NCBI RefSeq assembly: GCF_023503965.1
Contig: NZ_CP097298.1
Location: 2,683,001 to 2,747,000, forward strand
Reading direction: 5' to 3'
DNA length: 64,000 nucleotides
DNA from: Brevundimonas albigilva
GTDB lineage: Bacteria; Pseudomonadota; Alphaproteobacteria; Caulobacterales; Caulobacteraceae
How positions within the stretch are numbered: position 1 is the stretch's first letter; each line of letters opens with the position of its first letter. The notes under the pieces were generated by a model. It was not told where the DNA came from. It made no database searches and worked only from the letters and a program-made list of their open reading frames with translations. This document shows positions 38,406 through 48,511 of this stretch, one piece after another. The translations under genes and the position numbers were made by a program.

Positions 38406-40346
38406 TTGACGACCGCCCCAGACGCCGTTCTTCCCGCCTGGGACGAGTCCGACCGCCTAGCCGCCCTGCGGGAATACGGCATCCTGGATACAGGTCCGGA
38501 AAAGGCTTTTGACGAGTTGGTGACTTTGGCGGCGCGGGTTTGCGAAGCGCCGATGGCGGTCATCAGCCTGGTCGACGCGAGGCGGCAGTGGTTCAAGGCC
38601 GAGATCGGGCTGGGCGTGTCCGAAACGCCCCTGAGCACGTCCTTCTGCGCCCTCGCCATGATGGAGACCGACGGGCTGGTCGTGCCGGACGCTCGGAGCG
38701 ATCCCCGTTTCGACTGCAATCCGCTGGTGACGGGCGAGCCCCACATCCGCTTCTACGCCGGGCGGCGGCTGACGACGCCGGAGGGGCTGCCGCTGGGCGC
38801 CCTGGCCGTGCTGGACACGCAGTCGCGCGCTGCGGGGCTGAGCGAGCTTCAGGCGCTGACCCTGGACACGCTGGCGGGCCAGGTCATGAGCCAGCTGGAA
38901 CTGCGCCGGGCCCTGCGGCAGCGCGACCTGAGCCAGGACGCCACGCGAAGGGCTTTGGCGGTGTCCGAATATGTGGGCGCGTGGGAATGGGACATCGTCG
39001 CCGACCGGGTTACCGCCGACGAACGCTTTGCGGCGATGTACGGCGTCGCCCCCGACGTGGCGGCGGAGGGCTCGCCGATCGCGGAGTTCATGCGCCACAT
39101 CCACGCCGACGACGCCGAACGCGTCCGCGCCGAGGTCTCTGCGGCGATCGAGGGGCAGGGCGAATTCGCCAGCGAATACCGCATCGCCAGGCCGGACGGC
39201 TCGGTGCGCTGGATGCTGGCGCGCGGGCAGGTTTATTTCGATCAGGACGGCGCGCCCGTGCGTTTCCCCGGCGTGGCGGTCGACATCACGGCGCGGTGGC
39301 AGAAGGACGAGGATCTGGCCGCCATCGCCGCCCGGCTGAGGCAGAGCGAGGCGGGATTCCGCGCCCTGGCCGACGCCATGCCGCAGATGGTCTGGTCCAC
39401 GACGCCGGACGGACTGCACGACTACTATAACGCGCGGTGGTACGAGTTCACCGGCGCGCCCTTCGGCTCGACCGACGGCGAGGGCTGGAACGACATGTTC
39501 CACCCGGACGATCAGGATCGCGCCTGGTCGCGCTGGCGGCATTCGCTGTCCACCGGCGAACCCTATGAGATCGAATACCGGCTGAAGCACAACTCGGGCG
39601 TCTATCGCTGGACCCTGGGCAGGGCCATGCCGATCCGCGACGACGAGGGACGGATCACCCGCTGGTTCGGCACCTGCACCGACATCGACGAGCTGAAGAA
39701 GCTGGAGCAGGGACGCGAGCTGGTCAGCCAGGAACTGAGCCACCGGATCAAGAACATCTTCGCGGTGGTCAGCGCCCTGGTCGCCCTGTCGGCGCGGCAG
39801 TATCCCGAAGCGCGCGCCTTCGCGGCCTCCTTGAGGACCCGGATCAACGCCCTGGCGCGGGCGCACGAGTTCGTCAGGCCGCATACGGAGACGTCGCGCA
39901 TCACGGTCGGCGCCACCACCTTGCATTCCTTCCTGAACGACCTTTTCACCGCCTACGCCGATCACACGGGCGCGGCCCGCGTCATCGTGTCCGGCGACGA
40001 CGCGGTGTTCGACGATCAGGCGGCGACCTCGGTCGCGCTGCTGTTCCACGAGTTGGCCACCAACGCCGCCAAATACGGCGCGCTTTCGCAAGACGGCGGC
40101 ACGATCGACCTGACCACGCGTCGGGACGGCGATCGCTTCATCCTGATCTGGACCGAGCGCGGCGGCCCAGAAATCACGGCCGAGCCGACGCGCGCCGGGT
40201 TCGGATCATCGCTGGCGACGCTGTCGGTGGAGGGCCAGCTGGGCGGCCGGCTGACGCGGGAATGGCGCCCGGAAGGCTTGAAGATCGTTGCAGATTTGCC
40301 GGCGACTGCGCTATCGCGCCGCCGTGCGGCCGAGAAGTCGCGTTAA
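38406..40346 (+). CDS. GAF/PAS sensor kinase of the HWE family
   Basis: 646 residues. GAF domain (about 20-180), PAS (about 200-310) and a second PAS (about 325-440, typical WYEFTGAPFGSTDGEGWNDMF), then an HWE-type kinase: ELSHRIKNIFAVVSALVAL (phospho-His), FHELATNAAKYGALS (N box) and LIWTERGGP (WxE motif). No membrane segment, so cytosolic. TTG at 38406 is chosen, with GGAG at 38394-38397; a TTG at 38361 is an alternative. HWE kinases commonly feed the alphaproteobacterial general stress or light response. The receiver gene follows 68 bases on. Confidence 0.88.
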   Translation: MTTAPDAVLPAWDESDRLAALREYGILDTGPEKAFDELVTLAARVCEAPMAVISLVDARRQWFKAEIGLGVSETPLSTSFCALAMMETDGLVVPDARSDPRFDCNPLVTGEPHIRFYAGRRLTTPEGLPLGALAVLDTQSRAAGLSELQALTLDTLAGQVMSQLELRRALRQRDLSQDATRRALAVSEYVGAWEWDIVADRVTADERFAAMYGVAPDVAAEGSPIAEFMRHIHADDAERVRAEVSAAIEGQGEFASEYRIARPDGSVRWMLARGQVYFDQDGAPVRFPGVAVDITARWQKDEDLAAIAARLRQSEAGFRALADAMPQMVWSTTPDGLHDYYNARWYEFTGAPFGSTDGEGWNDMFHPDDQDRAWSRWRHSLSTGEPYEIEYRLKHNSGVYRWTLGRAMPIRDDEGRITRWFGTCTDIDELKKLEQGRELVSQELSHRIKNIFAVVSALVALSARQYPEARAFAASLRTRINALARAHEFVRPHTETSRITVGATTLHSFLNDLFTAYADHTGAARVIVSGDDAVFDDQAATSVALLFHELATNAAKYGALSQDGGTIDLTTRRDGDRFILIWTERGGPEITAEPTRAGFGSSLATLSVEGQLGGRLTREWRPEGLKIVADLPATALSRRRAAEKSR

Positions 40347-40414
40347 ATTTGGCGCTACGCTGAAACCCATCGCGACGCATCGCGTTATGTGCGTTCCCGA
40401 ACATAAGCCCCCGC

Positions 40415-40822
40415 ATGAGCCCGCGCATCCTGATCGTTGAAGATGAAGCCCTGGTCGCCATGGAGCTTCGATTCGTGCTCGAGGACCTGGGGCACGAGGT
40501 CGTCGACATCTGCGCGACGGCCAGGTCGGCGCTGAACGCGGTGCGCGAGACGGAAATCGATCTGGCCCTTGTCGACATCCACCTGTCGGACGGCGCGACG
40601 GGGATCGAACTGGGGCGACGCCTGGGTCAGGAGATGGGCGTCAGCGTCCTTTTCATGACCGCAAACCCCGGCATGGTGCGACAGGGAGTGGCCGGCACCA
40701 TCGGCGTCCTGTCCAAGCCCACCGACGAACGGGCGGTGCAGACGGCGGTCGATTATGCGCTGCGCCGACGCCAGGGCCAGCCGATCGATTACGCGCCGCC
40801 GGGACTGCAGCTTTTCGGCTGA
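40415..40822 (+). CDS. Single-domain response regulator
   Basis: 135 residues, a receiver domain alone: ILIVEDEALVAMEL (acidic pocket), LALVDIHLSDG (Asp about 52, phospho-acceptor), FMTANPG, LSKPTDE (conserved Lys). No output domain. FMTANP and the DIHLSDG form are typical of receivers paired with HWE kinases. It is probably the partner of the kinase just upstream and could pass phosphate on to a general-stress phosphorelay (inference). ATG 40415. Confidence 0.88.
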   Translation: MSPRILIVEDEALVAMELRFVLEDLGHEVVDICATARSALNAVRETEIDLALVDIHLSDGATGIELGRRLGQEMGVSVLFMTANPGMVRQGVAGTIGVLSKPTDERAVQTAVDYALRRRQGQPIDYAPPGLQLFG

Positions 40823-40892
40823 TCGGCGGCCGCAGCGGTTGCGGCGGCGCCGGCCGCGCCTATGTCGAAGGTTCCCCGAACCGGAGCCTGCC

Positions 40893-41852
40893 ATGACCGA
40901 ACTGACCAAGCGCGCCCTTGGCGATAGCGGCCTTGAGATCGCCCCCCTGGTGTTCGGCGGCAATGTGTTCGGATGGACGGCCGACCAGCCGACCTCCTTC
41001 GCCCTGCTGGACGCCTTCGTGGACGCCGGTTTCGACGCGATCGACACCGCGGACGCCTATTCGCGATGGGTCCAGGGTCACGAAGGCGGCGAAAGCGAGA
41101 CGGTGATCGGCCAGTGGCTGCAGGCGCGCGGCCGACGCGACGACGTCAAGATCTTCACCAAGGTCGGCTCGGACATGGGCCAGGGGCGCAACGACCTGTC
41201 GCCCGCCTGGATCGAAAAGGCGGTCGAGGCGTCTCTGCGCCGGCTTCAGACGGATTATATCGACCTCTATCAGACCCATTGGCCCGACCCCGAGACGCCG
41301 CAGGAAGAGACGCTGCGGGCGCTGGATCGGTTGGTGCAGGCGGGCAAGGTTCGCGCCATCGGCGTGTCGAACCACGACGCCGCGCAGGTGCGCCAGGCGC
41401 TGGACATCTCCGCCCGCGAGGGGTTGGCGGCCTATTCGTCGATCCAACCGCACTACAACCTCTATAGCCGCGACACCTTCGAAGGGGCGCTGCAGGACCT
41501 GGCGGTGGAGCACGGGCTGGGCGTCATCACCTATTTCAGCCTGGAAAGCGGCTTCCTGACCGGCAAGTACAAGAACGCCGGCCAGATCGCGGGCACCGCG
41601 CGCGAGGGCATGCTGGAGGGCAAGTTCGACGAGCGGGGCGTGCGGATCCTGGCGGTGTTGGATGCGGTGGCCCAGAAGAACGAGGCGACCCCGGCCCAGG
41701 TCGCCCTGGCCTGGCTTCTGGCGCAACCCGGCGTGACGGCGCCCATCGTCAGCGCCACCTCCACGGCGCAGCTGGACGACACCCTGAAGGCGGCGACGCT
41801 GCAGCTGTCGAAAGAGGACCTGGCCGATCTTACGGACGCCTCAGCCTATTGA
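40893..41852 (+). CDS. Aldo/keto reductase
   Basis: 319 residues; NADPH-dependent oxidoreductase with a TIM barrel. Catalytic tetrad visible: DTADAYSRW (Asp, Tyr), IFTKVG (Lys) and YQTHWPD (His). The loop pattern and closing APIVSATSTAQLDDTL match the general-stress-protein-69/YajO-like aldo/keto reductases. Substrate unknown. ATG 40893 with CGGAGCC ahead; followed by a tRNA gene on the other strand. Confidence 0.92.
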   Translation: MTELTKRALGDSGLEIAPLVFGGNVFGWTADQPTSFALLDAFVDAGFDAIDTADAYSRWVQGHEGGESETVIGQWLQARGRRDDVKIFTKVGSDMGQGRNDLSPAWIEKAVEASLRRLQTDYIDLYQTHWPDPETPQEETLRALDRLVQAGKVRAIGVSNHDAAQVRQALDISAREGLAAYSSIQPHYNLYSRDTFEGALQDLAVEHGLGVITYFSLESGFLTGKYKNAGQIAGTAREGMLEGKFDERGVRILAVLDAVAQKNEATPAQVALAWLLAQPGVTAPIVSATSTAQLDDTLKAATLQLSKEDLADLTDASAY

Positions 41853-41888
41853 GGCGACGATATCCGCAGGGAAGGAAAGGAAAGACGA

Positions 41889-41964
<76 letters not shown>

Positions 41965-42145
41965 GACCGGTCGTCTTGGCTTCGTCAGGGCGCGAGCGCC
42001 CTTGGCGAAGGGCGCTCCTACTACCCAGCCCGTTCGGCCTTGGCAAGCGCTTTCGCAAACTTTCTTCGCCGGTCTATGGTCGCACCCGAGACGCGACGTG
42101 ACGGAAGGCGCAGGCGATGATTCACGAACAAGCGGGGGCTGTCTG

Positions 42146-42499
42146 ATGGCGCGTCGGGACCTGTCCGGCGCGGTCGATTTCGCCGTGCTGGAAACGATGA
42201 CGGGCGGCGATGCGGCGGTGTCCGAAGAGGTGCTGGGCCTGTTCGTCGAGCAGGCGGGGCTGTGGTCCGCCATGCTGGATCCGAAAGGCGAGGGCTGGCG
42301 CGACGCGGTGCACACGATCCGCGGCGCGGCGGCGGGTGTCGGCGCGGGCGAACTGGCGCGGGTCTGCGCCCAGGCGGAAGCCGCCGAGCAGGCCCTGGCC
42401 GCTCCCGCGCTGGATCGCGTCAGGACCGCTCTGGACGCCGCCCTGGCCGACGTGGCGGCCTATCGACATGAACTGATGCTGGCGGGCCTGAGGCGCTAG
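42146..42499 (+). CDS. Hpt domain protein
   Basis: 117 residues; all-helical histidine phosphotransfer domain with the phospho-His in AVHTIRGAAAGVGAGEL. Would shuttle phosphate between a hybrid kinase receiver and a regulator; two orphan-looking hybrid kinases lie in this window (20.9 and 32.7 kb), but pairing is speculation. ATG 42146. The stop overlaps the convergent chorismate mutase stop by four bases. Confidence 0.85.
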   Translation: MARRDLSGAVDFAVLETMTGGDAAVSEEVLGLFVEQAGLWSAMLDPKGEGWRDAVHTIRGAAAGVGAGELARVCAQAEAAEQALAAPALDRVRTALDAALADVAAYRHELMLAGLRR

Positions 42500-42828
42500 G
42501 ACCGCGTCCGGTCGTAGGTGGCGAATTCGTGGGCGATGCAGCGGTCGATCAGCAGGCGCCAGACCGGCTCGGCGATGTCGGGCGACAGGTCGTGAGCCTG
42601 GGCCGAGGCCAGCACCTTGGCCACCACGTCGTCGATGCGGGCCTGGTCGAAGACGGCGTCGCGATCCGGCTTGATGCGGGCGGCGGCGTCCATGTAGCGC
42701 TGGCGTTCGGCGATCAGGGCGACCAGGGCGCGATCCAGGGCGTCGACGCCCTGACGGACCTCGGCCATCGTCTGGCATTCGGCGGGATCGACCCGGGGAT
42801 CGACGGCGACAAGGGCAGGGTGATGCAT
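42496..42828 (-). CDS. Chorismate mutase (AroQ class)
   Basis: 110 residues; all-helical AroQ chorismate mutase that makes prephenate for Phe/Tyr synthesis. EVRQGVDALDRALVALIAERQRY holds the N-terminal catalytic helix (Arg and the LDxxLxxLxxxR pattern) and RIDDVVAKVL the second. Monofunctional, cytosolic, no signal peptide. ATG 42828. Confidence 0.9.
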   Translation of the reverse strand: MHHPALVAVDPRVDPAECQTMAEVRQGVDALDRALVALIAERQRYMDAAARIKPDRDAVFDQARIDDVVAKVLASAQAHDLSPDIAEPVWRLLIDRCIAHEFATYDRTRS

Positions 42829-42866
42829 GGCCCGGCTTTCGCCGGAATGGCCGGATTTTTCAACCC

Positions 42867-43652
42867 TTAGCCGACGAAGGCGCGCTCCAGCACATAGTCG
42901 GCGGGTTCGGCGTTGGAGCCTTCCTTAAGCCCATAGGTCTCCAGCAGTTCGCCAGCTTCCTTGATCATCGCCATCGAACCGCACAGCATGGCGCGGTCCC
43001 TGGCCGGGTCGAAGCCCTCGGGCAGGCCCAGGTCGCGGAAGAAGTCGCCGGACTTGATGCGGTCGGTGATCCGGCCGGGGGTCTGGAACTCCTCGCGCGT
43101 GACGGTGGGGTAGTAGGTCAGTTGCGCCCGCGCCTCGTCGCCGACCAGCGGGTCGTCGTGGATCTCGCCGCCGAAGAAGTCGCGATAGGCCAGGTCGGCG
43201 ACGTTGCGCACGGTGTGGATCACATAGACGTGGCCGAAGCGGGAATAGGTCTCTGGGTCGCGCGCCACGCTGAGCCAGGGCGCCAGGCCCGTGCCGGTGC
43301 CGATCAGGAACAGCCGCTCGCCGCCCGTCAGGGCGTCCAGCACCAGGGTGCCGGTCGGCTTCTTGCCCATCAGCACCGTGTCGCCGGGCTGGATCTTCTG
43401 CAGGCGGGACGTCAGCGGGCCGTCCTGGACCTTGATGGAGAAGAACTCCAACTCCTCGGCCCAGCAGGGGCTGGCGATGGAATAGGCGCGCAGCACGGGC
43501 TTGCCCCCGTCCTCGCCCGGCAGGCCGATCATCACGAACTCGCCCGAGCGGAAGCGGAAGTCCTCGGGCCTGCGGATGCCGAAGCTGAACAGGCTGTCGG
43601 TCCAGTGGCGAACCCACAGCACTTCCAGGTCATGGAAGGGGCTGGCCTTCAC
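42867..43652 (-). CDS. fpr: Ferredoxin--NADP reductase
   Basis: 261 residues; FAD enzyme that passes electrons between NADPH and ferredoxin/flavodoxin. FAD site RAYSIASP, NADP-binding GTGTGLAPWLS, CGSMAMI, and the alphaproteobacterial C-terminus VLERAFVG. GTG 43652 is taken as start, but relatives have a longer N-terminus. An ATG at 43683 (MTDAAPLP) in another frame is separated by G/C runs, so an additional frameshift in bases 43653-43675 is possible. Helps oxidative defence and Fe-S metabolism. Confidence 0.92.
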   Translation of the reverse strand: MKASPFHDLEVLWVRHWTDSLFSFGIRRPEDFRFRSGEFVMIGLPGEDGGKPVLRAYSIASPCWAEELEFFSIKVQDGPLTSRLQKIQPGDTVLMGKKPTGTLVLDALTGGERLFLIGTGTGLAPWLSVARDPETYSRFGHVYVIHTVRNVADLAYRDFFGGEIHDDPLVGDEARAQLTYYPTVTREEFQTPGRITDRIKSGDFFRDLGLPEGFDPARDRAMLCGSMAMIKEAGELLETYGLKEGSNAEPADYVLERAFVG

Positions 43653-43789
43653 GGGGGCGGGGGAGAGGGGCGGCGTCGGTCATCGCGCGCTATCTAATGT
43701 GAGAACCCTTCGCAGGGAAGGAAAAGCCGGGCCGGGCACGACGAGATTTCCTCGTGACGGCTGTAAGCCCGGCCGCTAGCTTGCCGGCC

Positions 43790-46056
43790 ATGCGCCATCT
43801 CCTGCTCGCCTCGACCATCCTTCTTTCGGCCGGTTCGGCCCATGCCCAGACGCAAGGAGGAGCAAGCGCCGATCCTTCGATCCTGACGCCCGAACGCGTC
43901 TTCTCCAGCCCCGGGCTGAACGGCCCTGTGGCGCGGGGCGTCAGCCTGTCGCCGGACGGACAACTGGTCGCCTTCCTACGCCCGCGCGAGGACGACAACG
44001 ACGTCCAGGACCTGTGGGCCGCGCCGGTCGGGCCGGGCGAGCCCTACAAGCTGATCGATTCCCGCGCCCTGGTCCCCGACGCCGGGGAGCTGTCCGAGGC
44101 CGAGAAGGCGCGGCGCGAGCGGATGCGGGTCAGCGCGCGCGGCGTGGTGGAATATTCCTGGGACAAGCAGGGCCGCTATATCCTGGCGCCGCTGGAAGGC
44201 GACATCTTCCTGGCGACGCGCGCGGACGGCTCGGTGCGGCGCCTGACCGAGACCGAGGCCGACGAGATCGACGCCAAGGTCTCGCCGCTGGGCAACTTCG
44301 TCTCCTATGTCCGCGACCAGGACCTGGTCGTCTATGACCTGGCCGACGGCCGGGAGACGCCGGTCACGACCGACGGCGACGGCCTGGTCACGTGGGCCAC
44401 GGCCGAGTTCATCGCCCAGGAGGAAATGGACCGCGACACCGGCTATTGGTGGAGCCCGGACGAACGCTACATCGCCCTGACGCGCGTGGACGAAAGCCCC
44501 GTGGACGTGGTGCCGCGCTTCGAGATCAGCGGGGACGGCGCGACGGTGGTGCAGCAGCGCTATCCCCGCGCCGGCCGGCCCAACGCCCTGGTCGAACTGT
44601 ATGTGCAGGACCGGCAGAGCGGCCAGCGCGTGAAGGTCGATCTGGGCGCAAACACCGACATCTATCTGGCGCGGGTCGACTGGGCCGGCGATGGAAAGAC
44701 GCTGTACGTCCAGCGCCACTCGCGCGATCAGAAGACGCTGGACTTGCTGAGCGTGGACCCGGCGACGGGCGCTTCGCGCGTGATCCTGAGCCAGAAGGCC
44801 GACGCCTGGGTCGACCTGAACAACGACTTCCGCGTGCTGAAGGACGGCCGCTTCCTGTGGTCGAACGAGGATTCCGGCTGGCGGCACCTGTATCTGTACG
44901 ACCGCGACGGACGCCTGGTGCGGCCCGTGACGCGCGGCGATTATCCGGTGAAGCACCTGGACGGGGTGGACGAGACGACCGGCGACGTCTTCTTCACCGC
45001 CTCCATGCGCGACGGCGAGGAACTGCCGATCGAGCAGCAGATGTTCCGCGCCAGCCTGAACAGCACGGTCGAGCCGGTGGCGGTGACGCCGGCGGGCGGC
45101 TGGTGGAACGTGTCGGTCAACGGACCGGCGACCGCCTATGTCGGCAACTATTCCGATCCGAAGACGCCGCCGCAGTCGGCGCTGTACAGCATCGACGGCC
45201 AGCGCATCCGCTGGATCGAGGAGAACCGGCTGGACGCCGCCCATCCGTTCAGCCCCTATGTCTCGCATCTGCCGACGCCCGAATACGGCACGCTGCAAAG
45301 CCACGGCGAGACGCTGGTGTGGCGCATGACCACGCCGCCCGGCTTCGATCCGTCGAAGAAGTATCCGGTAGTGATGCAGGTCTATGGCGGGCCCGGCACC
45401 GGGGCGGGCGTTCAGAAGAGCTGGCAACCGCTGACCAACCAGCTGCTGACCGACGCCGGCTATGTCGTCTTCCGCCTGGACAACCGGGGCGAAGGCGACC
45501 GGTCGCAGCGGTTCGAGACCAGCATCTATCGCCGGCTGGGCCTGGCGGCGGTCGAGGACCAGACCCTGGCCGCCCAGTGGCTGAAGCAGCAGCCCTATGT
45601 CGATCCCGACCGGATCGCGGTCATGGGCTGGAGCTTCGGCGGCTTTCTGAGCCTGTTGACCCTGACCCAGCCCCCGAGGCGGGCCTGGCCGCCGCCCTGG
45701 CCGGCGCCGCGCCGACCGAGTGGAGCCTGTACGACACCCATTACACCGAGCGGTACATGTCGACGCCGCAGGACAATCCGGAAGGCTATGCCGAGACGGA
45801 CATCCTGCCGCGCCTGGACGACCTCACGGGCCGCCTGATGATCCTGCACGGCATGGCCGACGACAACGTCATCTTCGCTAACGCCACGCGCGTCATCGAC
45901 GCGCTTCAGGCCAAGAGCGTTCCGTTCGAGATGATGCTCTATCCCGGCCAGCGGCACGGCGTCCGTGGCGATCCCAGGCAGCTGCAGCAATGGCGAACCT
46001 ATCTCGACTTCCTGGACCGCACGATCGGGCCGCGCTCGGTTTCCAAAACCGACTGA
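43790..46056 (+). CDS. Secreted prolyl oligopeptidase/dipeptidyl peptidase IV-like serine peptidase (frameshifted)
   Basis: About 755 residues after repair. Signal peptide MRHLLLASTILLSAGSAHA; beta-propeller (DPP IV N-terminal domain) to about residue 480; alpha/beta hydrolase catalytic domain with GWSFGGFLSL (Ser), HGMADDNV (Asp) and GQRHGV (His). It removes dipeptides from periplasmic peptides. One base is missing at about 45670-45674 (C run): adding it gives TQPPEAGLAAALAG. ATG 43790 preferred to GTG 43754. It is directly followed by an overlapping amidase gene. Confidence 0.9.
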
Positions 46057-47480
46057 TCGCGGTCGCGGCCGCGCTGGCCCTGTCGGGCTGCGCGGCCGGG
46101 CAGGCCGCTTATCCCGCCCCCGCGGCGGTGGTGGAAGCCGGGCGCGCGGCCGACACCGCGCACGCCGTCATCCGCTGGAACGACGCGCTTTCGGCGCCGA
46201 TGCGCGGCCCGCTGGCGGGCATGCCGATCCTGCTGAAGGACAATATCGAGACGGCGGACATGCCGACCACCGCAGGATCGCTGGCGCTCGCCAACAATGC
46301 GCCGGGTCGCGACGCGCCGCTGGTCGCGCGTCTGCGGGCCGCCGGCGCCGCCATCGTCGGCAAGACCAATCTGTCGGAATGGGCCAACATCCGCGCGTCG
46401 GACTCGATCAGCGGTTGGAGCGCGGTCGGCGGGCAGACGCTGAACCCCTATGACCCCGCGCGGACACCCTGCGGCTCGTCCTCCGGCAGCGGGGCGGCGG
46501 TGGCGCTGGGGCTGGTTCCGGTCGCCATCGGGACCGAGACGGACGGCTCGATCACCTGCCCGGCCTCCGTCAACGGCGTGGTGGGCTTCAAGCCGACGGT
46601 CGGACTGGTGTCGCGCACCCGCATCGTGCCGATCAGCCATTCGCAGGACACCGCCGGACCGATGGCCGTGACCGTGCGCGACGCCGCGCGGGTGCTGACC
46701 GCGATCGCAGGGTCCGACCCGGCCGATCCGGCGACGGCCGAGGCCGACGCACGCAAGGTCGACTACGCCGCCGCCCTGGATGCCGGGGCGCTGCACGGCG
46801 CGCGCATCGGGGTGATGCGGTTCCTGAAGGGCTATTCGCCCGAGACCCAGGCCGTGTTCGAGCAGAACCTTCAGGTCCTGCGCGACGCGGGCGCCGTCCT
46901 GGTCGATCTGCCCGAGGGCCCGGACGGCAGGACCTTGGGCGCGGCCGAGATCAAGGTGCTGCTTCATGAGCTGAAGCACGATCTGAACGCCTACCTGGCC
47001 TCGACCGACCCGACGCAGGTGGAGACGCGCACCCTGGCCGACGTCATCGCCTTCAACGCCGCCGAGCCGCGCGAGACGGCCTTGTTCGGGCAGGACCTGT
47101 TCGAGCGGGCGCAGGCCACGGCGGGTCTGGAGGATCCGGAATATATCGAGGCGCGCGCCACGTCCCTGCGCCTGGCGGGGCCCGAAGGCATCGACCGCCT
47201 GATGCGCGAGCACCGCCTGGTCGCCCTGATCGCGCCGACGACCTCGCGCGCCTGGACCAACGATCCCGAGGACGACGATGACATGGAGGGATCGGCCAGC
47301 CGAATGGCCGCCGTCGCCGGCTATCCGCACCTGACCGTGCCGATGGGATTCGACCGGGGCATGCCGGTGGGCCTGAGCTTCATCGGCAAGAAATGGGACG
47401 ACGCCCGCATCCTGTCGCTGGGCTACGCCTTCGAGCGGGCGACCCAGGCGCGCCGCCCGCCAGGTGCGGTTCCGCACTGA
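45990..47480 (+). CDS. Secreted amidase (amidase signature family)
   Basis: 496 residues if ATG 45990 is used, which overlaps the peptidase by 67 bases. The hydrophobic stretch [15 protein letters not shown] with lipobox LSGC begins about residue 23, so a CTG at 46053 (4-base overlap) is an alternative start. Catalytic Lys in ILLKDNI, and the serine pair in [14 protein letters not shown] and [11 protein letters not shown] form the Ser-cisSer-Lys triad. Hydrolyses amide bonds, substrate unknown; in tandem with the peptidase, peptide turnover at the cell surface is plausible. Confidence 0.88.
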   Translation: MANLSRLPGPHDRAALGFQNRLIAVAAALALSGCAAGQAAYPAPAAVVEAGRAADTAHAVIRWNDALSAPMRGPLAGMPILLKDNIETADMPTTAGSLALANNAPGRDAPLVARLRAAGAAIVGKTNLSEWANIRASDSISGWSAVGGQTLNPYDPARTPCGSSSGSGAAVALGLVPVAIGTETDGSITCPASVNGVVGFKPTVGLVSRTRIVPISHSQDTAGPMAVTVRDAARVLTAIAGSDPADPATAEADARKVDYAAALDAGALHGARIGVMRFLKGYSPETQAVFEQNLQVLRDAGAVLVDLPEGPDGRTLGAAEIKVLLHELKHDLNAYLASTDPTQVETRTLADVIAFNAAEPRETALFGQDLFERAQATAGLEDPEYIEARATSLRLAGPEGIDRLMREHRLVALIAPTTSRAWTNDPEDDDDMEGSASRMAAVAGYPHLTVPMGFDRGMPVGLSFIGKKWDDARILSLGYAFERATQARRPPGAVPH

Positions 47481-47550
47481 GGAACCGGCGAGGCCGGCGC
47501 GGGCTTGAGGTGTGGGCGGGCCGCTGGGGCGCCGCCGCCGGGGAGGCCCC

Positions 47551-47841
47551 ATGAGCGACGTCATAGCCAACATCTTCGGCTCGGCGGCCGCCGTCTGTTC
47601 GGTGACCAGCTTCGCGCCCCAGGCGATCAAGATCTGGAAGGAGCGCGACGCCTCCTCGGTCAGTCTGAAGACCTATTCGCTGACCGTCACCTGCTTCGCC
47701 CTGTGGGTCGTCTACGGCGTGATGACCCAGGCCTGGCCGGTGACGGCGGCCAACAGTTGCGCCCTGGTGATGGCGGCCTGTGTGCTGGCGATGAAGTGGC
47801 GCTTCCGCGACGGCGACCCGGAAGCGAAAGAGGGGACGTGA
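47551..47841 (+). CDS. SemiSWEET family transporter
   Basis: 96 residues, three transmembrane helices with the PQ-loop SFAPQAIKIWKERDASSVSL. SemiSWEETs work as dimers and carry sugars by facilitated diffusion. ATG 47551 with GGGGAGG at 47540-47546. Substrate unknown. Confidence 0.9.
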   Translation: MSDVIANIFGSAAAVCSVTSFAPQAIKIWKERDASSVSLKTYSLTVTCFALWVVYGVMTQAWPVTAANSCALVMAACVLAMKWRFRDGDPEAKEGT

Positions 47842-47907
47842 CGAATTGATGCGGATCAAGGCGTCGGACCCGTCCGGCGTCCAACATGCGGTCAAAGGAG
47901 AGACCCC

Positions 47908-48015
47908 ATGCCCGAATCCGCCATTCCCGTCGTCATCCTGGTCGTCGCCGCCTTCGCCGTCTTCATGGGCGCCCTGGGCGGGGGGAGCATCTGGTCCAAC
48001 GCCGGGCCCAAGTGA
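47908..48015 (+). CDS. Very small membrane protein, hypothetical
   Basis: 35 residues with a single hydrophobic helix (IPVVILVVAAFAVFMGALG) and a short tail (GGSIWSNAGPK). A near-ideal AAAGGAG ribosome site lies seven bases before ATG 47908 and the frame ends at TGA 48013-48015, which makes translation likely. I do not recognise a family. It lies between SemiSWEET and the SCP2 gene. Confidence 0.6.
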   Translation: MPESAIPVVILVVAAFAVFMGALGGGSIWSNAGPK

Positions 48016-48100
48016 CGCCAGCTTTACCCGACGTGATCTTGGCGCCCTGGCCGATGCGGGTTACGCCGTCCCTTCAACCGTTCTCAAGGGAGACGCCCCC

Positions 48101-48406
48101 ATGCCTGATCTCGCTCAAGTCACTGAACACATCCGCGGCGCCGTCGGCGACAACTCCGGCCTTGGCAAGACCGTGAAGCTCGACCTCGGCGACGAGGGCA
48201 AGATCTTCATCGACGGCGCGTCGGTGCCGAACACCGTCACCAATGAGGACAAGCCCGCCGACGCCACGGTGTCGATGAAGTGGGATGACTTCATGGCTCT
48301 GTCGGAAGGCAAGCTGGATCCGATGATGGCCTTCATGCAGGGCAAGCTGAAGATCGCCGGCGACATGATGATCGCCCAGAAGCTGGCTCCGTTGCTGAAG
48401 CGCTGA
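48101..48406 (+). CDS. SCP2 sterol-binding domain protein
   Basis: 101 residues with the SCP-2 fold: DNSGLGKTVKLDLGDEGKIFIDG, ATVSMKWDDFMALSEGKLDPMMAFMQGKLKIAGDM and a hydrophobic C-terminus. SCP2-like proteins bind hydrophobic lipids; role in bacteria uncertain. CAAGGGAG at 48085-48092 precedes ATG 48101. It lies just before an acyl-CoA dehydrogenase, so a lipid-related role is possible. Complete. Confidence 0.9.
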   Translation: MPDLAQVTEHIRGAVGDNSGLGKTVKLDLGDEGKIFIDGASVPNTVTNEDKPADATVSMKWDDFMALSEGKLDPMMAFMQGKLKIAGDMMIAQKLAPLLKR

Positions 48407-48431
48407 TGACGCGCTGAACGTCACCACCTTG

Positions 48432-48464
48432 ACGGCGCGGTCCCTGAGGGGATCGCGCCGTTTT
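48432..48464 (+). terminator. Intrinsic terminator after SCP2
   Basis: ACGGCGCG (48432-48439) pairs with CGCGCCGT (48454-48461), followed by TTTTCGTTT. It lies between SCP2 and the acyl-CoA dehydrogenase. Confidence 0.8.
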
Positions 48465-48511
48465 CGTTTCAGCGTCCGACAGAGGCGCAATCGGGACAAG
48501 AGGACACGACC

